A stretch of 64,000 bases of DNA from NCBI RefSeq assembly GCF_019131995.1, contig NZ_JAHONA010000003.1:62001-126000 (forward strand). Reading direction: 5' to 3'. The position numbers were made by a program, and so were the translations under genes. Within the stretch, counting starts at the first letter, position 1; each line of letters starts with the position of its first letter. This DNA is from Collinsella aerofaciens (GTDB taxonomy: Bacteria; Actinomycetota; Coriobacteriia; Coriobacteriales; Coriobacteriaceae). Below, in pieces: positions 26,045 to 35,021 of the stretch. The notes below the pieces were generated by a model that saw nothing but the letters and a program-made list of their open reading frames with translations, did no database searches and had not been told where the DNA came from.

Positions 26045-26130
26045 TCAGTTGCGGTGGAATAGTTCCTGCTTGGCCCCTATTCTGCCGCAAACAGGAACTA
26101 TTCCACCGCAAGTTATAAAAGGGGCATCAG
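26045..26130. repeat. 86-bp palindromic repeat, copy 2
   Basis: Same orientation as copy 1 with three differences in 86 bases, 1187 bp away. Its last bases include the stop codon of the aldo/keto reductase (26127-26129). Confidence 0.9.
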
Positions 26131-27314
26131 GAGCGCGTTTTGCAAAAGGCTTTAAGCGCGGCCGTTACGGGACCAGGCTGGAAACGTCGGCGCACATCGT
26201 CGAGACGCTCGGGAATATCAATGTGCTGCGGGCAGTGACGTGCGCATTTGCCGCACTTGACGCAATTGCTCACCAGCTTGGGCTCGTTCGTCCGCACCGC
26301 GCTCGCCGTAAAGTATTGAGACAGCCCCGTAAACCAACTATGCGCATAGCTCGCGTTGTAGGCGCCAAAGCAGCCGGGAATATTGATACCCTTGGGGCAC
26401 GGCATGCAGTAGCCGCACCCCGTACAGGGCACGCGATTCGATTTCTCAAACTCTCCCAGCACGCGTGCGATGGTATCGAGCTGCTCTGTCGTCATCGAAT
26501 CCGGCAGTGCGCGATCCGCCAATGCCGCGTTCTCGTCCACCTGCGCGGTATCGGTCATGCCCGAAAGCAGCATCGTGACTTGAGGATGGTTCCACACCCA
26601 CGAAAGGCCCCAAGCAGCCGGCGTCTTCAGATACGGATCGCGTACGTCATCGAACACGGCGCGGGCCCGCGGAGGTAGCTTGCCCGCCAGGCGTCCACCC
26701 AAAAGCGGCTCCATCACAAACACCGCGAGCCCGCGCTCCGCAGCCGCCATGAGTCCTGCCGTTCCCGCTTGGTAACGCTCGCCGGCATAGTTGTACTGTA
26801 TCTGGCAAAAATCCCAATCATATGCGTCAAGCATCGTCAGGAAATCCACCGCGCTGCCGTGGTACGAAAAACCAATCTGGCGAATGCGCCCCGCCGCCTT
26901 TTGACACGCGATCCAGTCCTCAATGCCCAACGCCACCACACGTTCCCACTGGGCGGGCGAGGTAATGTTATGCATGAGGTAATAGTCGATATGGTCGGTC
27001 CGCAGGCGCCGCAGTTGCTCATCGAAGAACCGGTCGAAATCCTCCGCGCACTTGCACGAAGCATGCGGCAACTTGGTCGCCAGCAACACCCGGTCACGCA
27101 GCCCCAAGCACTCAAGCGAGGCGCCCACGCACGCCTCGTTACCGGGATAGAGATACGCGGTGTCCAGATAATTAATCCCCTGCTCCACCGCACGGGAAAT
27201 GATGGCATCGGCTGTCTTCGCATCCGGACGTCCCGGCGCACCGGGAAACCTCATGCAGCCCAGACCCAACGCCGAGATACGGTTGCCGCTTTTGGGGTCA
27301 ACGCGATATTGCAC
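26127..27314 (-). CDS. Aldo/keto reductase with C-terminal 4Fe-4S domain
   Basis: This protein of about 395 residues has an N-terminal aldo/keto reductase barrel ('ISALGLGCMRFP', the 'YLDTAYLYPGNE' Asp-Tyr, 'HIDYYLMHN'). A C-terminal ferredoxin-like domain has two Cys clusters, 'CTGCGYCMPCP' and 'CVKCGKCARHCP', as in the AKR-ferredoxin fusions common in anaerobes. The GTG at 27314 is preferred because GGGAGGGG precedes it and the residues after it start the family homology. The ATG at 27332 is the alternative. The stop codon lies inside repeat copy 2. Substrate unknown. Confidence 0.85.
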   Translation of the reverse strand: MQYRVDPKSGNRISALGLGCMRFPGAPGRPDAKTADAIISRAVEQGINYLDTAYLYPGNEACVGASLECLGLRDRVLLATKLPHASCKCAEDFDRFFDEQLRRLRTDHIDYYLMHNITSPAQWERVVALGIEDWIACQKAAGRIRQIGFSYHGSAVDFLTMLDAYDWDFCQIQYNYAGERYQAGTAGLMAAAERGLAVFVMEPLLGGRLAGKLPPRARAVFDDVRDPYLKTPAAWGLSWVWNHPQVTMLLSGMTDTAQVDENAALADRALPDSMTTEQLDTIARVLGEFEKSNRVPCTGCGYCMPCPKGINIPGCFGAYNASYAHSWFTGLSQYFTASAVRTNEPKLVSNCVKCGKCARHCPQHIDIPERLDDVRRRFQPGPVTAALKAFCKTRS

Positions 27315-27477
27315 GGCCCCTCCCTTCGCCATCAGCGCCCCGGCAAGGCGAAACACAATGGTCACGCAGCCGAAACATCGTGGAATCGCAATCGAGAACG
27401 TATCGTAACGCAGCAGAAATCGAGCTGTCACGGCACCGCTTTAACATCAGCAAAAAGCCCGATGAAAGGAGCCGGGC

Positions 27478-27672
27478 ATGACCACGCGCGAGGACGCCTA
27501 CCCCTACCCCGGCGAGCAATACATCCTCTCGGTCGACCGCTATCAGATCGAGGTCATGGACCATCTGGACGAGCCTCCCGCCACAGGCGCCGTCATCTTC
27601 TGCACCTTCCCCAAGGTACGCGATGGCGTTGGATATCCCGCACGCGTTTTCGCGGTCTGCCCCGCAGCGTAA
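27478..27672 (+). CDS. Small hypothetical protein
   Basis: This 64-residue frame has a strong ribosome site (GAAAGGAG, 7 bases before the ATG). It contains two aromatic clusters ('YPYPGEQYILS', 'VDRYQIEVMDHLDEPP') and a hydrophobic C-terminal third. No family is recognised. It lies divergently from the aldo/keto reductase and ahead of a terminator. It may be a real small protein or the remnant of a longer gene. The ribosome site is the main support. Confidence 0.45.
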   Translation: MTTREDAYPYPGEQYILSVDRYQIEVMDHLDEPPATGAVIFCTFPKVRDGVGYPARVFAVCPAA

Positions 27673-27744
27673 GCTCCGCGCGTCCATTCATTTAAAAATC
27701 GCCACCCTGCATGCACAAGGTGCGCTGGCAGCATACAATCCATC

Positions 27745-27770
27745 AGGCGCCCCCACGCGGGCGCCTTTTA
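27745..27770 (+). terminator. Rho-independent terminator
   Basis: AGGCGCCC and GGGCGCCT pair exactly around CCACGC and are followed by TTTA. It lies between the small frame and the reductase gene, 19 bases before the latter's start. Confidence 0.7.
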
Positions 27771-27788
27771 TATGGGGAGATGATTCAC

Positions 27789-28703
27789 ATGCAGATCAAC
27801 AAGGTCGCCTTTATCGGCAAGGGCGGCGTCGGGCTACTCTACGGCAGCATGATCGCCCAGGCACTCGGCAACGATGCCGTCGAATACGTCATGGATGACG
27901 CCCGTTTTGAGCGTCACGCGGGCGATGCGCTCACCGTCAATGGCAAGCCCTGTGCGCTCAAGTCCGTCCGCGCCAGCGAGGCAACGCCCGTCGATCTGGT
28001 CATTCTTGCGGTCAAGACGACTGGACTCGATGCGGCACTCAAGACTATGGAGCGCGTCGTGGGGCCCAATACGCTCATCGCCTCGCTGTGTAACGGAATT
28101 ACGAGCGAGCAGAAGATTGCCGAGCGCTTTGGCTGGGAGCATACCGTTCTTGGTATTTGCCAGGGCATGGACGCCGTGTTCCTCAACGGAGAGCTCACCT
28201 TTACCAGTGCGGGCGAAATCCGCTTTGGCGCGGCGGCCGGCACCGAGCCCGCAACCGTCACCGCCATCGACGAGCTCTACACGCGCTGCGGCATCGCCCA
28301 TACCGTCGAGAGCGACGTTGCGCACCGCATGTGGGCCAAACTCATGCTCAACGACGGCATCAACCAGACGTGCATGGCCTACGGCGGGACCTACGGAAGC
28401 GCCACGGAGCCGGGCTCCGAACAGCGTCGCTGCTTTGTTACTGCCATGCGCGAAACGCTTGCGGTCGCCAACGCCGAGGGCATTGAGCTGACCGAGGCAG
28501 ACCTGACGCAGATGGTGCACCTCATCGAGGGAATCGACCCCACCGGTATGCCCTCGATGGCGCAGGACCGCATCGCGCAACGAAAAACCGAAGTCGAGGA
28601 GTTCGCGGGCACCATTTGCCGCCTGGCCGTCAAACACGATATCCAAGTGCCGCAAAACGATTGGCTCTATCAGCGCATCCGCGATATCGAGAAAAGCTGG
28701 TAG
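27789..28703 (+). CDS. Ketopantoate reductase-like (ApbA/PanE family) protein
   Basis: This 304-residue protein has an N-terminal Rossmann segment 'VAFIGKGGVGLLYGSMIAQ' (GxGxxG-like) and 'VDLVILAVKTTGLDAAL', the PanE 'K' loop. The C-terminal helical domain has 'AHRMWAKLMLNDGINQTCM', carrying the K-N-N/D positions of the active site. It would reduce ketopantoate to pantoate with NADPH in coenzyme A synthesis, or another 2-oxoacid. The family contains paralogues of other function. The ATG at 27789 follows GGGGAG. Confidence 0.75.
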   Translation: MQINKVAFIGKGGVGLLYGSMIAQALGNDAVEYVMDDARFERHAGDALTVNGKPCALKSVRASEATPVDLVILAVKTTGLDAALKTMERVVGPNTLIASLCNGITSEQKIAERFGWEHTVLGICQGMDAVFLNGELTFTSAGEIRFGAAAGTEPATVTAIDELYTRCGIAHTVESDVAHRMWAKLMLNDGINQTCMAYGGTYGSATEPGSEQRRCFVTAMRETLAVANAEGIELTEADLTQMVHLIEGIDPTGMPSMAQDRIAQRKTEVEEFAGTICRLAVKHDIQVPQNDWLYQRIRDIEKSW

Positions 28704-28736
28704 CGCCCGGCTCACCACGTCAACAGGCTCAACAGC

Positions 28737-28774
28737 AAAGCCGCCACAAGGAGCACTCCCCTTACGGCGGCTTT
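28737..28774. terminator. Terminator after the PanE-like gene
   Basis: AAAGCCGCC and GGCGGCTTT pair around a loop with a secondary AAGG/CCTT stem. It also lies downstream of the small membrane-protein gene on the minus strand. Confidence 0.6.
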
Positions 28775-28811
28775 CATCTTCATCTATAACCAGTAGTCGA
28801 TGTCCCGACGG

Positions 28812-29018
28812 TTAGAGCTGCGACTCCGACGCCTGGTCCTCATCGTCGCGACAAAGGACTACACCCGCACTTCCCAGCAGTGCGGCCGCGACCAACGCAC
28901 TGACCACGATAGAGGCAGCCCCACAAGACCCCTGCATGCCCGCAACGAGCGCGGCCGTAGGACCAAGGCAGCCAAGCACCAATGCGACGGCGGCAATGGC
29001 AATATCTCGAGCGTTCAC
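28812..29018 (-). CDS. Small two-helix membrane protein
   Basis: This 68-residue frame starts with GTG at 29018 after GTGGAGGAAG. Two hydrophobic segments ('IAIAAVALVLGCLGPTAALVAG' and 'IVVSALVAAALLGSAGVVL') are separated by 'MQGSCGAAS'. A charged tail 'CRDDEDQASESQL' follows. No family is recognised. The membrane pattern and ribosome site support a real gene. Nothing in the neighbours suggests a role. Confidence 0.55.
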   Translation of the reverse strand: MNARDIAIAAVALVLGCLGPTAALVAGMQGSCGAASIVVSALVAAALLGSAGVVLCRDDEDQASESQL

Positions 29019-29204
29019 AAGACCACTTCCTCCACGAGAAAGACCTTATTTCTCATGAACTAGTGTGCCCCGCGCCCATATGCGCGACGTACCGTCACGG
29101 TAAGGGCTCTGTTAGCTCAAACGCATACATAGAACGGGCGTCCTTACGTTGCCCTAAAGCTCGGTAAAGACGCCCATCCGCCAAATATCCGTGATGCAGA
29201 AAAA

Positions 29205-29981
29205 TTACCAACCGGTGTAGTAGTCGGTGGTTCCGGCTGCGCAGCCGGAGTCATAGACCTTGCACTCGCCCCTGGAACCGGTAAACGTGGAGCCCTGAGC
29301 TTTATCACCCGCGGCCACGACGTAGTAGCCATCGGAATCGCGCCAAAAGCCCTCGGAATCCTGCGTCCATTCGCCCGTGCGGTGGTGATACAACACGTTG
29401 CTGCTGTAATAAGTCTCGCGGCGGCCGTTATAGTTATTGACGCCGCTCGAGCGCGTCAGGCCCGAGCCGTTCGCGTAATACGCAGCGGACGTGTAAGACG
29501 AGCCGGAGCCGGCGTTGTAATACGAAGCCTGAACGGCCTCAGCGGCCTCGGCTTCGGCTGCGGCAGCCTCGAGCGCCTCGCGCTTGGCATCCTCAAGCGT
29601 GGAGCGAAGCTCGTCGAGCTCGGTCGACTTGGCGTCGACCTCCCCCATCGTCAACAGGCTACCCGCACCGTCGATGCAGCCCTGCAACACAGCGCGCTCG
29701 TCATCGGTAGCATAGTCGCCATACATATTCATAATGATCTGAGCGCGCATCTCCAGGGAATCGCGCTTTGCCCCCATCGAGGCGTTCCACTCTTGCATAG
29801 AGCCATAACCGTCGCCGCGGTAGTCGACGGGCTGCATCAGCGTCGCCTCGGACGGCGTGGATCCGACCGTGTCGGACAGTGTTGCCGCGTGGGCATCGGT
29901 TGCGCCGGCGCCCGCCAAAAGTGCCACGGTCAGAGCGGCGGAAAGGGCGGCGGCTTTCGGTTTTCGTGAATCGATCCTCAT
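29205..29981 (-). CDS. Secreted protein with Coriobacteria-type C-terminal domain
   Basis: This 258-residue protein has a signal peptide (residues 1-32, ending 'DAHA'), an alanine/glutamate-rich helical region around 115-148 that may form a coiled coil, then a Y/S/G-rich linker. The C-terminal domain has 'ETYYSSNVLYH', 'GEWTQDSEGFWRDSDGYYVVAA' and 'CKVYDSGCAAGTTDYYTGW'. The C-terminus recalls 3D/double-psi barrel secreted wall proteins of Gram-positives, but I cannot assign activity. GGAGG precedes the ATG by 11 bases. Probably extracellular or wall associated. Confidence 0.7.
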   Translation of the reverse strand: MRIDSRKPKAAALSAALTVALLAGAGATDAHAATLSDTVGSTPSEATLMQPVDYRGDGYGSMQEWNASMGAKRDSLEMRAQIIMNMYGDYATDDERAVLQGCIDGAGSLLTMGEVDAKSTELDELRSTLEDAKREALEAAAAEAEAAEAVQASYYNAGSGSSYTSAAYYANGSGLTRSSGVNNYNGRRETYYSSNVLYHHRTGEWTQDSEGFWRDSDGYYVVAAGDKAQGSTFTGSRGECKVYDSGCAAGTTDYYTGW

Positions 29982-30190
29982 GTAGCTGGAAACCTCCGTA
30001 GTGCGTTTTTTGCTGCGTTTGAGCTGCGTGTGATTCGATCGCGCTGCATAGTACCCCGAGCAAATCGCGACCTGCGGTTTTTCTCAAAAGGTGCACGTCA
30101 ATTGCGTAAAACTCACATCCTCTCAACAGGAGTTTTCCACATCTCGATTGCATAAAGCATGCCAAAAACCCTGTAATAGCGCCCTTCCTA

Positions 30191-30233
30191 TGCAAAAAGG
30201 CGTCTGCGCAACCATTGCTTGCGCAGACGCCTT
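30191..30233 (-). terminator. Strong terminator of metY
   Basis: Perfect 15-bp arms (30197-30211 and 30219-30233) with a 7-base loop, followed on the minus strand by TTTTTGC. It starts about 60 bases after the metY stop. Confidence 0.8.
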
Positions 30234-30293
30234 GAGCAGGCATTTTATACAGTTATACCTATCGAGTCGCAAGGGGTCCTTGCACAAGTCGCC

Positions 30294-31604
30294 CTACTCG
30301 TCCAGTGCGGCAAAGGCCTGCTTCAGGTCCCAAATGATGTCCTCGGCGTTCTCGGTACCGATGGAAAGACGGATCGTGGAGGGCGTGATGTTCTGCTCGG
30401 CGAGCTCATCTGCAGAGAGCTGGGAGTGCGTGGTGGTAGCCGGGTGCACGACGAGCGACTTGACGTCGGCCACGTTGGCAAGCAGCGAGAAGACCTGCAG
30501 GTGGTCGATGAACTTCCAAGCAGCTTCCTGGCCACCCTTGATCTCGAAGGTGAAGATCGAGGCACCGCCGTTGGGGAAATACTGCTTGTAGAGCTCATGG
30601 TCGGGGTGCTCGGGCAAGCTCGGGTGGTTCACCTTGGCAACGTGGCTGTCGCCGGCAAGGAACTCAACGACCTTCTTGGTGTTCTCGACATGACGGTCAA
30701 CGCGCAGCGACAGAGTCTCGGTGCCCTGGAGCAGGACCCAGGCGTTGAACGGGCTGATGCAGGCGCCCTCGTCACGCAGCAAGATAGCGCGGACATAGGT
30801 CGCGAAGGCGGCGGGACCGGCAGCCTCGGCAAACGAAACACCGTGGTAGGAGGGGTTGGGCTCAGCGATCTGGGCGTACTTTCCGCTCGCCTTCCAGTCA
30901 AAGTTACCGCCGTCGACGATCACACCGCCCAGCGAAGTGCCGTGACCGCCGATGAACTTGGTTGCGGAGTGGACGACGATGTTGGCACCATGCTCCAGCG
31001 GACGGAACAGATACGGGGTGCCGAAGGTGTTGTCGACGACAACCGGCAGACCGTGCTTCTTGGCGATCTCAGAGATGGCGTCGATGTTGGGGATGTCGGA
31101 GTTGGGGTTGCCGAGCGTCTCGAGATAGATGACCGTGGTGTTGTCCTTGATGGCGCCCTCGACCTCGTCCAGGTTGTGGGCATCGACGAAGGTGGTCTCG
31201 ACGCCAAACTGGGAGAGTGTATGCTCCAGCAAGTTGTAGGAGCCACCGTAGATGGTCTTCTGAGCCACCACGTGGTCACCGGCCTGGGCAAGAGCCTGCA
31301 GGGTATAGGTGATGGCAGCAGCACCGGAGGCGACGGCGAGGCCAGCAACGCCACCCTCGAGTGCGGCGATACGGTCCTCGAAGACGCCCTGGGTGGAGTT
31401 GGTCAGACGGCCGTAGATGTTACCGGCGTCGGCAAGACCAAAGCGGTCGGCGGCGTGCTGGGAGTTGCGGAACACATAGCTCGTGGTCTGGTAGATAGGC
31501 ACGGCACGGGAGTCGGATGCAGGATCGGCGCTCTCCTGGCCAACGTGCAACTGCAGGGTATCGAAACCAAAGGTGTGCTCGGGATTGTTGATGAACTGGC
31601 TCAT
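30294..31604 (-). CDS. metY: O-acetylhomoserine sulfhydrylase (Cys/Met PLP enzyme)
   Basis: This 436-residue PLP enzyme of the Cys/Met metabolism family has '[22 protein letters not shown]' with the arginine/tyrosine pair, '[12 protein letters not shown]', '[12 protein letters not shown]' and the PLP lysine in '[11 protein letters not shown]'. Length and motifs fit MetY (O-acetyl-L-homoserine + sulfide to homocysteine) rather than shorter MetB/C (about 380). AAGGAG precedes the ATG. It is transcribed through a 5' leader with a Cys-containing mini-ORF (31666-31719) and divergently from a LysR gene. Confidence 0.9.
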   Translation of the reverse strand: MSQFINNPEHTFGFDTLQLHVGQESADPASDSRAVPIYQTTSYVFRNSQHAADRFGLADAGNIYGRLTNSTQGVFEDRIAALEGGVAGLAVASGAAAITYTLQALAQAGDHVVAQKTIYGGSYNLLEHTLSQFGVETTFVDAHNLDEVEGAIKDNTTVIYLETLGNPNSDIPNIDAISEIAKKHGLPVVVDNTFGTPYLFRPLEHGANIVVHSATKFIGGHGTSLGGVIVDGGNFDWKASGKYAQIAEPNPSYHGVSFAEAAGPAAFATYVRAILLRDEGACISPFNAWVLLQGTETLSLRVDRHVENTKKVVEFLAGDSHVAKVNHPSLPEHPDHELYKQYFPNGGASIFTFEIKGGQEAAWKFIDHLQVFSLLANVADVKSLVVHPATTTHSQLSADELAEQNITPSTIRLSIGTENAEDIIWDLKQAFAALDE

Positions 31605-31665
31605 GATGATCTCCTTGATCGAACGAAAGTAAATAAAAAGAGAGAAGTAAGTCGCTGTCTCCTGA

Positions 31666-31719
31666 TCACGCCAACGGGCGCAAACAGGAGCCCGGCATTC
31701 GTCTTGGTAAGCAATTCAT
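31666..31719 (-). CDS. Cys-containing leader peptide ahead of metY
   Basis: A 17-codon frame, MNCLPRRMPGSCLRPLA, has an excellent ribosome site (AAAGGAGG, 7 bases before ATG). It lies inside the metY 5' leader. The second Cys codon falls in the 5' arm of a hairpin CTCCTG...CAGGAG whose 3' arm lies just after the stop codon. Stalling at Cys codons could therefore change leader folding and adjust metY to cysteine supply, as in other sulfur leader peptides of actinobacteria. Function is inferred. Confidence 0.55.
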   Translation of the reverse strand: MNCLPRRMPGSCLRPLA

Positions 31720-31787
31720 ATGCGGGCCTCCTTTCGCATCCCGGTTCCGTGGTTGGCTTAATTACCTACCGCCTTTGTGTGTTTTGA

Positions 31788-31816
31788 ATAGTACGAGCAT
31801 TGTTCCCCTCGGTCAA
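31788..31816 (-). promoter_or_regulatory. Promoter of metY and its leader
   Basis: On the minus strand: TTGACC, a 17-base spacer and TACTAT. It gives a leader of about 175 nucleotides before metY. Confidence 0.65.
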
Positions 31817-31836
31817 TCACTTAAAAGCGCTAACCT

Positions 31837-31857
31837 GTTATCTGTTATATAGATAAC
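31837..31857. promoter_or_regulatory. Palindrome between metY and the LysR gene
   Basis: GTTATCT and AGATAAC pair around seven bases, the T-N11-A type layout bound by LysR proteins. It lies 20 bases before the LysR start, so autoregulation and control of metY are plausible. Confidence 0.55.
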
Positions 31858-31877
31858 AATCGAAAGGACGAGCGCCG

Positions 31878-32780
31878 ATGACCCTCCAGCAGCTTCGTTT
31901 TCTGATCGCCGTGGCAGAGTCCGGCTCAATCAACGCCGCAGCTCAGCGCCTCTATACTGCTCAGTCCAACATCTCAAACGCCGTCAAAAGCCTGGAACAG
32001 GAACTTCATATCGAAATTTTTACGCGCTCTAGCCGCGGTGTTGCACTCACCAACGACGGCACCGAGCTTTTGGGCTATGCGCGCCAGGTCGTAGAGCAGG
32101 CCGACATGCTCGAGGCACGCTACGAGGACGGCGGCACCCCGCAAGCCCGCCTCGCCATTTCCGCCCAGCACTACGCCTTTTCGGTCGAGGCCTTTGTCAA
32201 CGTGGTCGAGCGCTGCCGCGACAGCAAGTTCGAGTTCATCATGCGCGAGACCACCACATCGCAGATTATCGATGACGTCCGCGCGTTTCGCAGCGATATC
32301 GGCATCCTCTATCTGGACGACTTTAACGCCCGCGTTCTGCAGAAGGCCTTCGCCGATGCCCGTGCAAGCTTCCATCCCCTATTCGACGCGACGGTCCACG
32401 TCTTCGTTAGCGAGCGCCACCCGCTCGCACGCCGCCCTCAGCTGTCCCTTGCCGACCTCACGCCCTATACGCGCTACAGCTTTGAGCAGGGAACCTCAAA
32501 CTCCTTCTATTACGCCGAGGAACCTTTTAGCTATATCCCTTGCGACCGCAACATACGAATCTCGGACCGCGGAACACTTACCAACTTACTTATCACGTCG
32601 AACGGTTACACCCTGTCGACCGGCGTCCTCTCCAATGAAATGCAATGGGGTATGGCATCGATCCCGTTAGCAGACGCCCCAACGATGCACGTAGGCTATA
32701 TCATGCACGACGAGCGCAAGCCCTCTCCCCTCTTGCAGCAATACCTCGATGAGCTCAACCGCATCATCCATGCCAACTAA
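31878..32780 (+). CDS. LysR-family transcriptional regulator
   Basis: This 300-residue regulator has the N-terminal helix-turn-helix 'LRFLIAVAESGSINAAAQRLYTAQSNISNAVKSLEQEL' region (first 65 residues) and a C-terminal substrate-binding-like effector domain. The start follows CGAAAGGACG. It is divergent from metY and separated from it by the 31837-31857 palindrome. It is therefore probably a sulfur or methionine regulator of the CysB/CmbR sort, which is inferred from position only. Confidence 0.85.
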   Translation: MTLQQLRFLIAVAESGSINAAAQRLYTAQSNISNAVKSLEQELHIEIFTRSSRGVALTNDGTELLGYARQVVEQADMLEARYEDGGTPQARLAISAQHYAFSVEAFVNVVERCRDSKFEFIMRETTTSQIIDDVRAFRSDIGILYLDDFNARVLQKAFADARASFHPLFDATVHVFVSERHPLARRPQLSLADLTPYTRYSFEQGTSNSFYYAEEPFSYIPCDRNIRISDRGTLTNLLITSNGYTLSTGVLSNEMQWGMASIPLADAPTMHVGYIMHDERKPSPLLQQYLDELNRIIHAN

Positions 32781-32879
32781 CTGTCGGAAGACGGGGTAGA
32801 AATCGCAGATTGCTAGCCCCCGGCGGGCATGGCGCTACAATGGTCACTCGCACGAAACATACCCAACGAAAGGAACCAT

Positions 32880-33365
32880 GTGAAGGTCATCATCTATACC
32901 GACGGCTCGGCCCGATCAAATCCGGGACGCGGCGGCTACGGCGCCGTGCTCAAATACACCAACCCCGCCGGCAAGACCTTCACCTCCGAGCTTTCGCGCG
33001 GCTACGCCAAGACCACCAACAACCGCATGGAGCTCATGGCGGTCATCGTAGCGCTCGAAGCGCTCAACCGCCCCTGCGACGTCGAGGTCCATTCCGATTC
33101 GCAGTACGTCGTCAACGCCTTCAACAAGCACTGGATTGACGGATGGAAAAAACGCGGCTGGAAGACCGCCAACAAGCAGCCCGTCAAGAACCGCGACCTG
33201 TGGGAGCGCCTGCTCACCGCAAAGAGCAAGCACAAAGTGGAGTTCATCTGGGTTAAGGGCCACGCCGGCCATGAGCTCAACGAGCGCTGCGACGAGCTCG
33301 CCACCACGGCGGCCGACGGCAGCAACCTCGATATCGACACCGGCTTTAACGAGAGCGACCTGTAA
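32880..33365 (+). CDS. rnhA: Ribonuclease HI
   Basis: This 161-residue enzyme has the catalytic carboxylates of RNase H1: D in '[13 protein letters not shown]', E in '[10 protein letters not shown]', D in '[12 protein letters not shown]' and D in 'NERCDELAT'. It degrades RNA in RNA-DNA hybrids. The GTG at 32880 follows GAAAGGA. The longer in-frame start at 32829 adds residues with no match to the family. It stands alone after the LysR gene. Confidence 0.92.
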   Translation: MKVIIYTDGSARSNPGRGGYGAVLKYTNPAGKTFTSELSRGYAKTTNNRMELMAVIVALEALNRPCDVEVHSDSQYVVNAFNKHWIDGWKKRGWKTANKQPVKNRDLWERLLTAKSKHKVEFIWVKGHAGHELNERCDELATTAADGSNLDIDTGFNESDL

Positions 33366-33440
33366 CGGCGTTTTCGCACGCTATTTCCTGCCCCCTCGCG
33401 CTACACTCATCCTGTAAACCGAACGGCACGAGGGGGATAC

Positions 33441-34547
33441 ATGCTGCGTATAGCGACCATCGGCACATCCATGATTACCGACGACTTTATCCAGGTCGTC
33501 AACGCCAACGACCAAGCCGCGTTCGTGGGCACGCTCTCGCGCGATGCAGATCGCGGCGCCGCCTTCACCGCTAAGCACGGCGGCAAGCGTAACTTCACCG
33601 CACTTGACGAGCTTGCGTCCGCTGCCGACGTCGACGCCGTCTACATCGGCAGCCCCAATGCGCTCCACTACGAGCAGGCGCTCGCCTGTATCACCGGCGG
33701 CAAGCACGTTATCGTCGAAAAGCCTTTTTGTGCCACCGAGGCACAGGCGTTCGAGGTCTTTCGCGCAGCCGAGGCGGCGGGCGTCGTAGCCCTCGAGGCC
33801 ATGCGCCCCCTCCACGATCCCGCCTTCCACGCCATCGAGGACGCCCTGGGCGAGATCGCCCCCATCCGCCGCGCCTCATTGCGCTTTGGCAAGTATTCCT
33901 CGCGCTACAACGAGATTCTCGCGGGACGCGCCACCAATATCTTCGACTGCAATATGGCATCGGGTTCCCTCATGGACATTGGCGTCTACGCCGTCGAGCC
34001 CATGGTCGAGATTTTCGGCATGCCCTCCGGCCTTACGAGCATGACTACTCTGCTCGACCCCACCACGCGACAGCTCACGCACGGCCCCATCGACGGCTGC
34101 GGTTCCATACTCGCCAGCTATGGCGGAGGCCGCATCTCCGTCGAGCTCGCGCACTCCAAAATTACGAATGACCTGCTGCCCTCGCAGATCGAAGGCGAGC
34201 GTGGCACTATCCAGATCGACCATCTGTCCACGCCCCGCAACGTCCGCATCGACTATCGCGGCGATGTCGTACGCGGCTCGGCGACCGAGGCGCCGCGCGA
34301 ACAGAGCGACAACGGCCGCATGCTCGACCTGCCCAAATCGAGCAACACCATGGAATACGAACTCGCAGACTTTATCACCGCCATCGGCGGCATCGATAAC
34401 GTCAAGGAAGAGATTTGGGAGACCCCGGCGGGACGTCACGAGCTTGGCCACTACCGCGATGTCACGCTCGTCTCACTGCGCATCATGGATGCCGTGCGCC
34501 AGCAGGCCGGCATAACCTTCCCGGCCGACGCAGGCAAGCAGGCATAG
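33441..34547 (+). CDS. Gfo/Idh/MocA-family oxidoreductase
   Basis: This 368-residue NAD(P)-dependent oxidoreductase has 'RIATIGTSMITDDFI' (a Rossmann loop in which the second Gly is altered), 'YIGSPNALHYEQA', the 'IVEKPFCATEAQA' lysine-proline motif and 'SGSLMDIGVYAVEP'. It differs from the paralogue at 25014-26033. The acylphosphatase gene begins 2 bases after its stop. Substrate unknown, likely a sugar or polyol. Confidence 0.85.
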   Translation: MLRIATIGTSMITDDFIQVVNANDQAAFVGTLSRDADRGAAFTAKHGGKRNFTALDELASAADVDAVYIGSPNALHYEQALACITGGKHVIVEKPFCATEAQAFEVFRAAEAAGVVALEAMRPLHDPAFHAIEDALGEIAPIRRASLRFGKYSSRYNEILAGRATNIFDCNMASGSLMDIGVYAVEPMVEIFGMPSGLTSMTTLLDPTTRQLTHGPIDGCGSILASYGGGRISVELAHSKITNDLLPSQIEGERGTIQIDHLSTPRNVRIDYRGDVVRGSATEAPREQSDNGRMLDLPKSSNTMEYELADFITAIGGIDNVKEEIWETPAGRHELGHYRDVTLVSLRIMDAVRQQAGITFPADAGKQA

Positions 34548-34549
34548 CG

Positions 34550-34960
34550 ATGGGCTTCTTCGATACGTTCTTCTCCAGCGTCGCCGGCGGCGGCCGCGAA
34601 CCCCAAAAGCCTTCTGGCGTCGAGCTCGAGCTGCGCCGTAGGCTCACCGTGCTCGCAAGTGACGAGGCCACTCAAGACGCCCCGCAGCGCTATTTCCTGC
34701 GGTGGGAGGGGCAGGTCCAGGGCGTCGGTTTCCGCTTTACCAACACCAACCTCGCGCAGGCACGCGCGCTCACCGGCTGGGTGCGTAACATGGAAGACGG
34801 CTCAGTCGAGATGGAGATACAGGGAGCTCCGGCAAATATCCTATCTCATCTCGAGGCGCTTCATACCTCCTACGAGCGCATGGGGACGCGTTTTCGCCTC
34901 GTAGACGCCCAGACCCGAGCCCTACTTGTCAATGAGCACGGTTTCAGTCCTCGTTATTAG
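34550..34960 (+). CDS. Acylphosphatase with N-terminal extension
   Basis: This 136-residue protein has an acylphosphatase domain in about residues 46-136: 'WEGQVQGVGFRFTN' carries the catalytic Arg and 'LTGWVRNMEDGSVEMEIQG' the Asn. The first 45 residues ('MGFFDTFFSSVAGGGREPQ...') are extra relative to the usual ~90-residue enzyme. It would hydrolyse acyl phosphates such as acetyl phosphate. Translation is probably coupled to the oxidoreductase upstream; the SD is weak. Domain identity is clear. Confidence 0.85.
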   Translation: MGFFDTFFSSVAGGGREPQKPSGVELELRRRLTVLASDEATQDAPQRYFLRWEGQVQGVGFRFTNTNLAQARALTGWVRNMEDGSVEMEIQGAPANILSHLEALHTSYERMGTRFRLVDAQTRALLVNEHGFSPRY

Positions 34961-35021
34961 TATTGTGTGCTAAATACGGTATCATTTACCTACGACCGTT
35001 GATAGAAAAGAGGCGAGGCGC

